NCBI GenBank assembly: GCA_010645155.1
Contig: CM021318.1
Coordinates: forward strand, 1,069,416-1,133,415
DNA: 64,000 bases
Source of the DNA: Tigriopus japonicus
Taxonomy: Eukaryota > Arthropoda > Copepoda > Harpacticoida > Harpacticidae
Reading direction: 5' to 3'
This document shows positions 46,023 through 57,702 of the stretch, in pieces (positions within the stretch are counted from its first letter, which is position 1; every line of letters begins with the position of its first letter). The notes under the pieces were generated by a model. The model was given only the letters and a program-made list of their open reading frames with translations. It was not told where the DNA came from and did no database searches. The position numbers were made by a program, and so were the translations under genes.

Positions 46023-47012
46023 TCAGATTTGAAATCCGGGCTCCATGTCGATGAGGTCGAGATCGTTGCCAAACTTCTCTTTGCGTTTGCGTTTGTTTTG
46101 GGAAGGTAATTCGCCGGGGACCTCCAGATCAATGAACTTCTCCCGGATATCCGCCGTTTTAGCCGACTCAAAATCCGTGACTCCGTAAGCGCTCGTCATC
46201 ATCGTTCGAAGATTACGCTCTTCTTGCGAGCCAAAACAGTATCCATTGGCCTTATCCACGTGATTCTTGACATTGAGCATCCGTTCCGCGCTATCAATGT
46301 GCAACGGGATGAAATTCACGAGACTGTAGTTCTGAATCAAGTCCGTCAAGGCTTCATTCATCTTCTTGTATTTCTTCACGAATGGATCTTCGCTCATGGC
46401 ATCGAGCAGGAATTCCAAGTCCAGCACATCCGTATAGAAATCGATATTGAACTGAAGTCGTCCGTATTTCTCGATCAAGTCCACTTTACTCAAGATATTC
46501 ACGTGGGGCAGTTCGATTTGCAACATGCTATTCAACGAGGTCAAACACACCGAGATGAACTTGGACGGATCACTACAATAATGCGAATCCACCATATTCA
46601 CGCAACACAAACGCGTGCCAAACTTCTCTAATCGTCCGATGATATTCTTCATGGAGGGGTTATGGGTGTACAACTCGACTTGACCGGGACAATCGATGAG
46701 TAAATAAGTGTCTTTCACTTTCGTCACCCGACTTAAAAGCCAATCGAAATTGCGTTCCAAGAACTCCATGCAATACAAAAGTCCGCCATTGGGCCCTAAT
46801 CGATACGCGTCCATGACCTCTTCCAATTGGATCAAGTCGCCCAAATCGATGCCAGCCTCATAAGGCACGTGATCATTGGCCGGATCCAAATTGATAATCG
46901 TGACTTGACGACCCAAATTGCGCAGAAATTGGGCCATGCCATGACAATACGTGGTCTTGCCCGAACCCGGCGGTCCGATGATGATCTGCCCGAAAATGGT
47001 GGGGCTCGTCAT
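46023..47012 (-). CDS. GPN2: GPN-loop GTPase 2
   Basis: A 329-residue intronless gene. The P-loop GPPGSGKTT is at residues 13-21, the family-defining Gly-Pro-Asn insertion (RLGPNGGLLY) at 73-75, the switch motif DCPGQVE at 107-113 and the guanine-specificity motif SKVD at 175-178. The conserved DSHYCSDPSKFIS and KANGYCFGSQEER segments identify GPN2 and exclude GPN1 and GPN3. The C-terminus has a basic KRKRKEKF patch. GPN GTPases act in assembly and nuclear import of RNA polymerase II; GPN2 function is deduced from the family. The start codon lies only 9 bases after the stop of the upstream PSMG3 frame on the same strand, with no room for a separate promoter between them. Confidence 0.95.
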   Translation of the reverse strand: MTSPTIFGQIIIGPPGSGKTTYCHGMAQFLRNLGRQVTIINLDPANDHVPYEAGIDLGDLIQLEEVMDAYRLGPNGGLLYCMEFLERNFDWLLSRVTKVKDTYLLIDCPGQVELYTHNPSMKNIIGRLEKFGTRLCCVNMVDSHYCSDPSKFISVCLTSLNSMLQIELPHVNILSKVDLIEKYGRLQFNIDFYTDVLDLEFLLDAMSEDPFVKKYKKMNEALTDLIQNYSLVNFIPLHIDSAERMLNVKNHVDKANGYCFGSQEERNLRTMMTSAYGVTDFESAKTADIREKFIDLEVPGELPSQNKRKRKEKFGNDLDLIDMEPGFQI

Positions 47013-47021
47013 GATCGCGAA

Positions 47022-47471
47022 TTAATGGAGATTTTCGCGGATCCAAGGTAAAATCTCGGTCCGGAAAGTGCCGATATCGAGATCTTTGAAGCCCAATGAG
47101 ACGAGAATGGGTTTCGATTCGGATTGGAACAATTGAGCGATGACCTGAGCCAAGGCCGTGAGTTGGGCCGTTTCGGCGCCCAAGAGTAATTGGACGTCGT
47201 AGATGGGCGAGGAGCCCGGAATCAGGCTACTCGAGGCGTTGGGCGTGGCCTGAGTCACTTGAAAAAGCGTGCCGGGCTTGCTTAGACTGGTGAGCACCAC
47301 GAGAATCCGGTCGGAAAAGCGCGAAACGATCCAATCCCAAGTCGCACCTTGATCCAAGAGCGTTTTCCGACGAGACAGAGTCGAGACCGGAAATGATGAG
47401 GCGGGTGAATGGGCGTGGTCTTCGGAGAGGGTTTTGGCAGGAGGAGGAGGAGGAGGGGACGAGGCACTCAT
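47022..47471 (-). CDS. PSMG3: proteasome assembly chaperone 3
   Basis: A 149-residue protein. After a Ser/Pro-rich N-terminus it shows the PAC3 pattern: SDRILVVLTSLSKPGTLFQV aligns with the family HILVVVTQFGKMGTL segment, YDVQLLLGAETAQLTALAQ with the KVLLGQDEPL region, and KPILVSLGFKDLDIGTFR with the last strand and helix. PAC3 pairs with PAC4 to help build the alpha ring of the 20S proteasome. The ATG at 47471 has A at -3. The frame is open further upstream (to 47747), but that extension is not conserved. It is the upstream partner in a tight pair with GPN2. Confidence 0.8.
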   Translation of the reverse strand: MSASSPPPPPPAKTLSEDHAHSPASSFPVSTLSRRKTLLDQGATWDWIVSRFSDRILVVLTSLSKPGTLFQVTQATPNASSSLIPGSSPIYDVQLLLGAETAQLTALAQVIAQLFQSESKPILVSLGFKDLDIGTFRTEILPWIRENLH

Positions 47472-48734
47472 GGTAACGTTAAACACGGAATCATAGTTCT
47501 TATTAAGACGGGGAATACGTGTTTTGATGGAATAGATGAAGGTTGGCCAGTTTATGGTCCTTCTCGGTCTTTGTTTTGGGTCAAAAAGCTGAGAGTAACT
47601 GAACTTGAAGAGCGAGAGACTGGGAGTCAAGGTCAACCTTGGCAACACTTGTGGAAAGGTTCCCGTAACTTTTGTTTTGATTGATAGCCATGAGAAATGG
47701 ATAAGGAGAGGGTGGCTTAACGCAAAAGGTGAAGACTTTTTTGGCATTTTTCGCTGGTTTAGGCGATAATCTTTTTTAAAAATAGAATAGTTGTCAAAGT
47801 TTTGTTTTATTATGATTTATAGCGATGTCTGAAATCATCGGTATGGTTTGGAAAAGTTACCAAAAATAGTATTGTTTTCATAATTTTTTTCAGATTGTAA
47901 TAAATAAGTGTTCGTGCTTAGGTTCGAATGAAGTAGAATATGATTGAAGTTGTCGGGTACAACACCTTGGTGGTTGAATAAAAGATTAAATGATGCACCG
48001 ACAAAGCATTTTATTACATCCAACTTTGACAAAATAAAGAATTCAAATAATCGGGAAACGCTAAAAATTCAGTTGCGTGAACGATTTATTTCAGATCGTA
48101 ACTAAATACAGGGTTTTTCCAAGTTGGTACAGTGTATCTTCTACTGCACAGACATCTAAGTACACAAAAAATGCAGACAATTTTGAACGTGGAAGAGTAT
48201 TTCCAATAGTGTGGAGATTGGAACTGGTCCAACGGCAATTGACAGTGAGGCTCTGACAATGGGGTTGATATTTTAGAAACGAAATCACCGCAACTGCGTG
48301 CGATTGAACGAGACAGACAGATCGACAGACAAATAGACAAAGAGTTGGAAAAGAGGACATTCATTGCACAATGTCGTCTTTAAATTGTTCGCATGATGAT
48401 TCGGCTTGATGATTTTGACGCCCGCCATACGTTTGTTTGCGTTCGTGGTTCAAACAATCTCATTGATTGAGAGCAACCTGATATATGGACGACAAAGATG
48501 GGTGGGTGGGTCTCTAAACTCAAAGTTAATACCGTATGTATGATTCTTCGTGACGTTTTTATCCATGGGAATTTTGCTTTGTGTGTAGTTTGTGGATTCG
48601 TAGTTTTCGAGTTTTCAAAGTTTTGGATGGCCAAGAGAGACACTCACGTTTTGTGTCAGCTTTGCGAAAAACGTGGACAGGCCAGTTTGAGGTTCGCATT
48701 TCGGGTGGATATTTGGGTGTTCTTCTATCACAGA
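47472..48734. other. intergenic region between the F-box/WD gene and PSMG3
   Basis: This should hold the 3' end of the F-box/WD gene and the promoter of PSMG3/GPN2. All frames are short and overlap on both strands. No repeat element was recognised. Confidence 0.4.
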
Positions 48735-51566
48735 TCAATAAGTTTTTACTTGCACAATTTTGACCTTGTCCTTGCGTTTCTTGGCTTCGTACTTGGCCAC
48801 GATCACCATGTTGGTGTAGGACCACAAATGGATGAATTTGATTGGATAGTGAAGGATGCCTTTCATGGTGATCCTTCGAATTGGCACACAATCCACGCCT
48901 TTCAACAAGAACAAGGTCTTCAGATCCCAGATCTTGACCACACCCGCACTTGAGCCACTTACCACAATCACATCGTTCAAGAACAACGAGCATAGATGAC
49001 CTTTGGTGGCGATCCAATGCAACAGCATCTTCTCATCCAACATGCTCCACAACTTGATCATCTTGCCCTCTGCCGTGACAATAAGTTGATTGTACATGGC
49101 AATCGCATCAATTCGCCGCAAATTCCCCACCACCGTCCCAACACGGGTCTCTCGATCCGTATTGAACACCTGGATGATCCCCGAGTACGTGGGCGCCGTG
49201 ACCAAAATGGCCTCTTTCCAAATGAGGTAGAGCGAATCAGCTTGGACCGAGTACGTTTGCAAACGGATCACTTGATCAATATCCCAGATCTCGACCGATT
49301 GGTTCGAGGGTAACAGAACCGCCATACGCTTCTCGTCCGGATGGAGCTTGATCTTCCTCACGCCCGATTCCGCATTGATGAACTTGTAGAGCTCGATGTC
49401 TAGCGTGGGCTCAGCACGCGCCAATTCGCCTTTCATCACGCCCAAGAGATACTCGAGATGACGTTTCCGCGTGATGGGACCTTCCTTGACATTGAACACC
49501 CACACTTTCTGACTGACGAACCCACCCACGGCAATTCGTTTCTCGGTGGCGTCCAAGCACAAATTGTCCTTCTTGACGGTCCCGAGGGTGGATCGGAGCA
49601 GAGCACGGAACTTGAAGGTCATGTCGTCGTGGATTTTGATCACGTAACCTTTGCCTTGAGTGTAGACGGACACGGAGCGACCCGAGGGTAAGAAGGTCCA
49701 TACGATTGTACCGGATCGCTTGAAATGATTCTTGTTCTCAGACAGAGCTTGATGACGCCACACTTCTTTGAGTGTGGTCATTTTCCAATACAACTACAAG
49801 AAAAGGACAGACCAATTATTGATTGATCAATTAATTAGTGAGGGACAACTCAATCCAATTAAGATAAAAGGAATGACAGCCTTCATGGTTTGAGAAGGAA
49901 TTCGTCGCTTTTTTGAATACCAATGGTTGCCGAGAAAAATTATAATGTCACGTTAAAATAGAGCAGCCATGAATACAAGGAAAAATGTAACAATGACTGT
50001 CAAGACAACCGAACGGAAATTGACTAACAAAAGATTTTTAGTTGGCGGACGTCCCTAATTTTTGTCCTTGCACATCAATTCTAAAGCTTCCAGTCATTAT
50101 TTTTTGTCTAAATCGCGGATTGAATTTAAAGTTCATCCAAGAATTTGCTCTTGAGCTCAAGGTTTAAACGTAAAAGGATACAGGACAAACATAATGATCA
50201 ATGGAGATATCCCACTTGCCGTCTAAAGCCACGCATCAAATAAAACTGACTCAAATTGACGTTCACCAATAACAGTTGATCAATGGATCTTTTTGGTATT
50301 GAACCGACAGATTGACATGAATTGTGTATTAAACATTAAGAAATTAATAAAAACTCTTTTTTTGTCACGAAACCCTCTGACTTTGATAGTAAAAAAACAG
50401 ACCGAGAGCCACTTTCCTCAGAAGAGTAGGCGCCTGAGTAAGACCGACTTCTCGCATTTGGTACCAAACATCACTACAAAGTTAATAGCAACATTTTTTG
50501 AACAATCTAGCGCTCGCTTTACGTTTTTCCCCATTTTTTCTCTTTCTTTTAAATGTCAAGTGGGGAGATTAGAACAAACGAGACCCAACATTCTCAAACA
50601 CATCATACTGTTTTTCTCTAGTGCAGGGATCGGCAACCACTTTGGCGTTATGGCCCACCAAATTCGACTTGAACGCTCAGGGGCCCACAAAACAGAAATT
50701 AGTGGGTTTAGGAACCCACAATCAAACAATAACAGAGCTTTGGGCCTACAAGTTCAGTACGGTAGATGGCTTTCGGGCCCACTAATTAGACGTTTTCCCA
50801 TGGCTCCTGGGCCCACCGGTGGCCGACCCCCGTTCTAGTGGCTCTAAACAGAAGCTTGTCCGTCACTTACGTTCTTAAACACGTCTATATCGACCATGTC
50901 GCGCGTGGAGTTCAAGCGCGATAATAATCGGTTCCACCCGTTGAGCTCCATCAGTTGGGGCGTTTCCTTGGCCGTATTAACCACCACCTTCCGCCAAGTC
51001 TTCTGATGGCGAATATAACCCCGCCAAAGGCAACACACCTCCTCACACGTGCGCAAGGACACCGCATCCAAATAGGACAAGATCTGATCGGACAAATGGT
51101 ACATCTGCCACTGAATCATCAACGTCAAGATATCGACCACGGCGGTCGAAGTCGCGGGTGTGGCCGTCGATCGCCGACCGCCATGATGCGACGACGGACT
51201 CCAATGATGCAAACCCGTGCTGCGACGCATCGATCGCAACAACGACGATTTGAGTCGCGGCTGCGGATACACGAATCGCCGAGAATGGAAGCAGTCATCG
51301 CAATCGTTGTGCTCAACCACCAAGGGATTATTCATCAGGGGACTGTCTTCCTCTTCTCGTTCCGGGTGTTCCTCATCGGGATCCCTTTGTTCGTCGTCCT
51401 CGGAGGCGTTGTCGATTCCCTCGGGAGCATTGGATCCTTCTTCGTCCTCGTCGTCCTCTTCTTCCGAGGCTAAAACGGCTCGAGCGGCCTCATCTTCGGG
51501 CCAAACGGGGGGTGGGGGTGGCGAAGGCTGGATCAAGGCCACCATGGGACCACCCTGATGGGCCAT
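48735..51566 (-). CDS. F-box/WD40-repeat protein
   Basis: Two exons: 51566-50871 and 49793-48735, with an intron of 1077 bases (AAC/GTAAGT..TTGTAG/TTG), giving 584 residues. The N-terminus has a poly-Pro stretch and a long acidic segment (about 33-75). The F-box is at about 150-197 (QMYHLSDQILSYLDAVSLRT, EEVCCLWRGYIR, WRKVV). The second exon is a WD40-type beta-propeller with SVEIWDIDQV, IIQVFNTDRE, MIKLWSMLDE and VVKIWDLKTL blades. F-box/WD proteins are substrate receptors of SCF (Skp1-cullin1) ubiquitin ligases. The closest named member could not be assigned by eye. A TATA box lies on the minus strand at 51819-51814. The intron hosts a complete hAT MITE. Confidence 0.85.
50616..50840. mobile_element. 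209-bp hAT (Buster-like) MITE inside the F-box/WD intron
   Basis: Termini are CAGGGATCGGCAACC at 50624-50638 and, reading inward from 50832 on the other strand, CGGGGGTCGGCCACC. The element is flanked by CTCTAGTG (50616-50623) and TTCTAGTG (50833-50840), a 7/8 target duplication with TA at the centre, as expected for Buster-type hAT transposons. It contains repeated GGGCCCAC words and no transposase. Its right end lies 30 bases from the splice donor of the host exon. Confidence 0.85.
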
Positions 51567-51813
51567 GGAGCTGGGATGGGCGACAATATCCGGGGCTCAG
51601 GCCTTCATAATGGTGAAGGGAAGGCCGTCAAAGAGTGGATCAAAAGGCGGAGAGAGACACTCTCGATTTCCGTAGGGAGGAGTAAAGGGATAAAAAGGTT
51701 CACTCTCGATTTCGTGGGTTTGATCCACGAGTTCCTGGGTTGGTTCCTCTTGGAGCTTTGCCTTGGTTCGTTCCTTTCTCCTTCCGTCCATGTATAATGT
51801 ACTTCTAGCGTAG

Positions 51814-51819
51814 TTTATA
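51814..51819 (-). promoter_or_regulatory. TATA box of the F-box/WD gene
   Basis: TATAAA on the minus strand, about 250 bases upstream of the start codon at 51566. Confidence 0.45.
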
Positions 51820-54800
51820 AGTACACACGTACGCAGTGTTGCTACGGACTACCGATGAAAATTACCAAATGGTAGGGTTTTCTCGGTTTTTCCCGAATGT
51901 ATACATGATATTCCGGTCTGAATTGAGAAAGATATTCAATAATGGCGGATAAAGAGATTAAAATCTTTGGCCAGTGGCAAAGTCCTTTTTCCATATGCAT
52001 CTTTGGAAATACGGATACCGATTTGTTCGCATTAAGAAACAAAAACAAGTTTGCGTCTCAAAGCACCCCTGATCTAAAGTCACAAAAGTTAAGGTCGCAT
52101 ATCAATGCTCGTTAATGAAAAACGAGTTTTGGAGCAATGTTTGAGGACGGAAATACAATTTCTCAAATAAGTAAATCGATGACGCTAGTTGGGAACCTCC
52201 CATGGAAGCCCATTTTCGAGTCCTTGAATCCCAACACTAATTTGAAATATTAATCCAATCTAGCAACACTGCCTAGTGTGTACAGTGTGCAGCAGCGATA
52301 GTTTGGAAGTGGCCTCTTTGTTTCGTGTTCCTCCGTTCCTGTCTTAGAAGTCCACTGGCAGAGCTGCTTCTCTTCGAGTTCGAAGATCAATCATAGCTGG
52401 GTAGGCGAGTTAAATCCATTTGGCATCAAAGTATTAAGGTTTTTAAAGTTTGTTAAACAAAGTATTGCAGTACTGGTCCTTGTTTAGGAAAGAGTATGAA
52501 AATAGCGAGAAAGCTTCAAGATTGCAAAAAACTCTCATTTTTGACCAAAACCAAGGTTAAGTCTTCAATTTTAGAAAATGGGTAGATTCCAACATGAAAT
52601 CAAAAAATAGGAGTGAGCTCTTCAGATATCTTATCACCAGTGCATCATGCAACTAAAATGACTTGTTCGGCAAAGCAAGGTAGTGCATGATAATTATTTG
52701 GACAATTTCACATTTTACAGACCCCCAAAAAGAAGTCAGAAACACTGAAAATTTTAGTTTTAGACCTTTTGAAGCAATATTTTACAACTAGCAGATTTTG
52801 TGGTTTCCATTCAAAGTAAAAAAATTTTGAAAATGACTGAGTAAAATGCAGGAAATTTTACAAGCATCAAGAGCAGGATATCTTAACTTTCAAATGATTT
52901 CAGACCCCCATTGGATTGTGAAATATGATGCCATATTCTCTTCACTTTATTGTTAGAATAATTATTTAAAAGATATTCCAACAAAAGTAATTTTATCTAA
53001 AGTTACAAATTCCCAACTATATTCCCATATTTGGGGTAATTTTCCAACTATTTTGCACATTGATCATTGGTTGATTCAACCCACCTCATCCAATTACAAG
53101 AGGAGGCTGTGCTTCCCAGACTAGGCAACCAGACCCAAGAATCTGTAAGCCCTCTTGGTTTTGGGCCAAGGGCGCCCGACTGTGGAATCTCCCCTCTTTG
53201 GGGTTCCCATAACCCCAAAGGGTATGGATGCTCATGGTTAAGAACCCCTGCCCTAGAGTTTTGAGATCAATCAATACAAATTTATTGCTTGAGCATCATT
53301 TTCACCAACAGTCACATCTTAGCACTTGTTTCTGGTTGAGGATCTTCCATGCAAGAACAATGAGATGAACTGTGCATTTTTCCTTTTTATATCTGTTTCT
53401 AATCTTATCCAAAAATGTCCAAATTTGAAACTCGAAACTTGAAACTTGAAATCTGCCCAAATTGTTGCAAGCCCATCAGCTTTACCAAACAAGCCTGAAT
53501 CAGTATGAATCATTTTGATATGAATATATATGAATGAATCAGTTGGCGATACACTTTTTGAAGAGCTCACTTGAAATTTCGATTTCATGCTCCACTGGGT
53601 TTTCAGTGATCAAATGTGACTAAACTAGTAACTCTAGTAATCACAAATGTTCATGACCTTATGTAATTCTTAGAAGCTGGTTCGTTAGATCCCAATGACA
53701 GAGTTTTATTTTTCAAAGATATCTAAAAAGGGAATATGAGAAACATAAGTCGCTAACACCCAATTATGGATGGTTTTTATTTCAATTATGGAGTTGATGC
53801 CCAGTTATGCTGGTGGTGAAAGACCCGACCCCACTTTGTGGGTCCGTCAGTTGTTCATGTTCTTTCCTTGCCACCACTTTGCCACTCACTGAGGCTCAGT
53901 TGAATCGAAAGGAAGCAGATTAGGGTTGGAGCAACCTTAATATTGACCATGAAAGCTCGAGCACATCATTTTCACAGACAAAATGATATGACTTTGACGT
54001 TTGAGATGGCGCTTTTGGGAAAGTCAGTTTACAGAAATGTTGAAAATCTGGACGTAATATGGAAAAGGTTCAAATAGTTTAGGAGTTAGGTCAAAATTCA
54101 AGGTTTCTGGTGCATCCAACGAAAATTGCCAAACATTACTGGACAAAACACAATCACAAAATGTGCACTTGCAATGACAAATATTTTAAAATTTGAGCTT
54201 CTTTGAAAACCGGGTTTTATTGCGTGATCCAGCTAACAAAGAACTTAAAGAGTACACTTTTGATAAATGTACTCTGGTCGATATAATGACAAAAATGGCT
54301 ACTAAGCGAGCCTATTTCCGTCATATTCTTTCAAAAGTAATAATAAGCCCCAAGCCTTTTTGGAAAAGAGAAATTTCTTTAAAGGCTCGAGTTGGTACCG
54401 GACTCTTTAGTCTTTACAACGCTGAACAAACATTTCTTAGATTCCTCCAAGGAGACAAACGAGACCTGCGAGATGCATGGGTCCTCTTTCAAAAGCTGGC
54501 TTGCTGCGTAAAGCACAGCTTGGTGTTTGTAAGGCTAGAGAGGCCACTTTGAGAGTGAACTTACTTCCCATTCACATGAAGATGAGAAATCATCAAAGAT
54601 TACCGAGAGGGTTATTTGAATCCATAAACCCGTGCTCTATTTTACTCTCATCATCGGTGTGTGAATTTCTGGGAAATAAGTCAAGCCTGTGAGGCCCATT
54701 TTTAGCGTCGAATAAATATAAAGAGAAAGAGATTGCAAATACATATGCCCGAAAATAAGTTTTTAATATTAAATATTTTAAAACTATATTATCTCATCTA

Positions 54801-55760
54801 CATTATTAAATGGCATTTGTACTGAGATTTTACATTCACAACCAAAACTACTATCATACACGAAAAAAACTGCGCCATCTATTGAGGCAAATTGAAAATT
54901 GTCTTTTGGCTGTTTTGTCACTTTTTGCAAACATTTTTCCGGGCCCTACACTAAGTCAGCAAATAAACACGAAATTTGTATCAGTTTATAAATGGTAAAG
55001 GAATTAAAATTGACGAACAAGTCCCCTTTTCAAGGGTAAAACCTGACTTGCTAGAAATCTGCACATTGAATAAAAGAACTTGGTATGAAAAAGTGTGAAA
55101 TTGACACCAGGGAACAAACCAAAAAGTACATGATAAATATGATCAATATAGAAACCCCTTTAAGCATAACCACCAAGTAGAAATTATCCATAATTACAAA
55201 CTCTAAGAATTGCGGCACAAAATTTCTGCTTCATTTTGTCCATAGCATAATGAGAAGTTTAAAAAAAGGTTTTTAAAAGGCAAAGTTTTGAAAACAAAGT
55301 TTTGAAAACCAAAACTTTGGCTTTAATGATTTGGAAAAGTTTGGAAAAATGACTATACCAGGATTTGAGCCAATTTTTCCTGAGCGTCCATGACCGATTG
55401 GCCTGATTTATTTTTTTCAACTGTGAAGTCAAATTCCCTTTCAAGTGGAACTTTCTGGCCCAATGTTGACAACAATGCTTAAATCTCCATAAAACACAAG
55501 TTGATGCTTCTGTCCCATGAGCATGTTTGCAAGCTAGAAATCAGCGGTCCTCGAGCCGTATTAGACTTGATCTACCATACCATTCAACATAATGTTGTCA
55601 AATCATCCACTATTTTAAAATCGGCAACTGCAAATGAAGTTAACTTTTAGACCTCGTTTCTCTGTCCTGCAATTGTGAAACAATACTTTTGTTCATATTT
55701 CAAATCTCCGGTTCTGTTTCTCAATCTATTTTTTGTTTAACGGGTTAACCCAACGCACGA
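51820..55760. other. 4-kb intergenic region with decayed repeats
   Basis: No intact gene. It holds a decayed frame at 54193-54690, a hAT-like terminus at about 54930-54946 (reverse orientation), and a hAT-like right terminus near 53243-53255 (the strand complement reads CAGGGGTTCTTAACC). The remaining DNA is AT-rich and unremarkable. Confidence 0.4.
54193..54690 (+). pseudogene. decayed coding fragment with a frameshift, family unknown
   Basis: An open stretch encodes ENRVLLRDPANKELKEYTFD and, later, LKARVGTGLFSLYNAEQTF, then LRFLQGDKRDLRDAW. Near 54480-54500 the protein-like sequence continues in the next frame (KAGLLRKAQLGVCKARE..RGLFESINPCSILLS). There is no convincing start codon at the front. 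The composition looks protein-coding, and the shift suggests a dead gene or transposon open reading frame. No family was recognised. Confidence 0.35.
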
Positions 55761-55767
55761 GCGTCAA

Positions 55768-55857
55768 CCAATGAATCGCGATCATCGCTCATGGATGATT
55801 CTAATTGGCCGATCCTCTCTGATCCATGCTTAGAAATGACCACGTGTGCATAAATAG
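55768..55857 (+). promoter_or_regulatory. histone H2A promoter: two CCAAT elements and a TATA-like box
   Basis: CCAAT at 55768-55772, an inverted CCAAT (ATTGG) at 55804-55808 and ATAAATAG at 55850-55857, about 100 bases before the H2A start codon. The order and spacing fit a histone gene promoter. Confidence 0.6.
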
Positions 55858-55953
55858 GGAAAAAACTCTCACAACAGGTTCAGTCGTTAAAACAGCCTTG
55901 AAAGATCAGTTTGATAAGAGTGCGTCACCAACCCGTTAATCCTCATCGAAACC

Positions 55954-56328
55954 ATGTCCGGTCGCGGTAAAGGAGGCAAAGTCAAGGAGAAGTCCAAGAG
56001 TCGATCGAGTCGGGCTGGATTGCAATTTCCCGTGGGCCGAATTCATCGCCTCTTGCGCAAGGGCAATTATGCGGAGCGCGTGGGGGCCGGAGCACCCGTC
56101 TATTTGGCCGCCGTGATCGAGTATTTGGCGGCCGAAGTCTTGGAATTGGCCGGGAATGCGGCACGCGACAACAAAAAGTCCAGGATCATTCCGCGTCACC
56201 TTCAATTGGCCATTCGGAATGATGAGGAACTTAACAAGTTGTTGAACGGCGTCACCATCGCGCAAGGAGGCGTGTTGCCGAACATTCAATCTGTTCTTTT
56301 GCCCAAAAAGACCGACAAGAAGGAATAG
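55954..56328 (+). CDS. histone H2A
   Basis: 124 residues, intronless, nearly identical to canonical animal H2A: N-terminus [20 protein letters not shown], histone fold with [20 protein letters not shown], the acidic-patch segment [20 protein letters not shown], and C-terminus [10 protein letters not shown]. There is no SQ[E/D] motif (not H2A.X) and no H2A.Z signature, so it is a replication-type H2A protein. It stands alone, without H2B, H3, H4 or H1 neighbours. The usual histone 3' stem-loop is not visible after the stop; instead an AATAAA occurs at about 56396. That suggests a polyadenylated, possibly replication-independent copy. Confidence 0.96.
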   Translation: MSGRGKGGKVKEKSKSRSSRAGLQFPVGRIHRLLRKGNYAERVGAGAPVYLAAVIEYLAAEVLELAGNAARDNKKSRIIPRHLQLAIRNDEELNKLLNGVTIAQGGVLPNIQSVLLPKKTDKKE

Positions 56329-56395
56329 GGGCGACGGATCAACGACCCGTTTTAGCATTGACCGCTTTCTGTCAAAAATGACCTTTTGTGTTGTC

Positions 56396-56401
56396 AAATA
56401 A
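56396..56401 (+). terminator. poly(A) signal of the H2A gene
   Basis: AATAAA about 67 bases after the H2A stop codon. It takes the place of the stem-loop normally used by replication-dependent histone genes. Confidence 0.6.
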
Positions 56402-56952
56402 AATGTCTTCTTTCGATGGCAATATCGTTTGGTGAATTTGGGTCCTTAAACGAGCAGCTGACTGGGAGGTCACCTTAGTAATACAGCTCCAAATATTGCA
56501 GCCTGACAAACGTTTGACATATTTTCGAACTTAAGAACAAAAAAATTGCGTATTAAAGCTCAAAGGTTGCACGTGTTTTCCATTTCACTGGTTGCGCTTA
56601 AAGGACTCTTCCGTAGGAATAAGAAAAAGATTCCGTTGTTACAATCTTTACTTCTAGCAAGCACAACTTGAATCATGACTGTCGAAGAAATCTAATATAC
56701 CAAAATGGACCAATTGGAACTTACCTTATGTTGTTCAAAGTCTTAATGTGTTGCATCTTTTGAAAGCTAATTTCCATTACTAAGAGTAATTCTTTTATTC
56801 AAAATTCATGGTTTAAAGAGGCTATGACCGAGATTTCGTTTCTTTGTAAGGTTAAAGCATGTTTCGGTGTCATATTTGCAACCTTGTGAAATTATCTAGC
56901 ACTGTGCGTCGAGAAAGTTCAGAGCACAGGAGATATTGGGAAAACTTGAGGG

Positions 56953-57218
56953 CGACGCCCATGCTTTTAATCACATTTTTTTGTGAAATCACTTCCTTAA
57001 ACTTTTCCCTTGTCTCTCTCCTCCCTTTAAGCCATATCTTTCTTGAAATACCCAATTTCAAGAAACAAATGCCGTCCAGAGGTCGACGCTCATGCTTTTA
57101 ATCACATTTTTTTGTGAAAACACTTCCTTAAACTTTTCCCTTGTCTCCCTTGTCACTCTCCTCCCTTTAAGCCAGATCTTTCTTGAAATACGCAATTTCA
57201 AAAATAAATGCCGTCCAA
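56953..57218. repeat. tandem direct duplication, unit about 131-135 bp
   Basis: The units start at 56953 and 57084 with CGACGC[CT]CATGCTTTTAATC and end in AAATGCCGTCCA. The second carries a short internal insertion (CCCTTGTCA-like) and scattered changes. Similarity is high, about 90 per cent or more by eye, so the duplication is fairly recent. Confidence 0.85.
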
Positions 57219-57702
57219 TGTCTCATTTCAATTAACGCTAACAGTGTTTGATTGTGCTTGCGGACAGACTATAAGTTCCTAAATCTTTCCGAATAAGATT
57301 TCATTTGGACTTTTTGGACTTTCCCCATAGCTTATGGACCCACCCAAAACCACGGTGGACCCACAGTTGCCGACTCCTGCCCTAGAATGGCATGCAAGAG
57401 CGTGCTACTTAAAATTGGTTTTAACGATTAAGTGAATCGCTTGAAGTGAAAAATACTCTGAATAGGAATAAAATACATGGTTTGAAGAAAGTGAAGAAAC
57501 GCTTAAGCGGGTCTAACATGAACACCCTGTCCACAGGCTTGTGCCAATAACTTTTTTAATGTAATTCAAGGCCTCAAGGATTTCTGAAAAAATAAGCTTG
57601 GAATCTTCTGATAGCTCTCTAACTACCAAGTACATTTGTACAGGAGGACCGTGTTTGGAAAAGGTTCTGGAGCCTAGACTGATACCCACTTGGTTGTTGT
57701 CC

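Noticed and set aside
50955..51558. Overlapping frames antisense to the first F-box/WD exon
   Set aside because: Their Ser-rich composition mirrors the acidic stretch on the real strand. The F-box exon has the homology.
54480..54946. Complete hAT element ending at 54946
   Set aside because: Only the right terminus (complement TAGGGCCCGGAAAAATG) is convincing. No left end preceded by a copy of the CACTAAGT flank was found.
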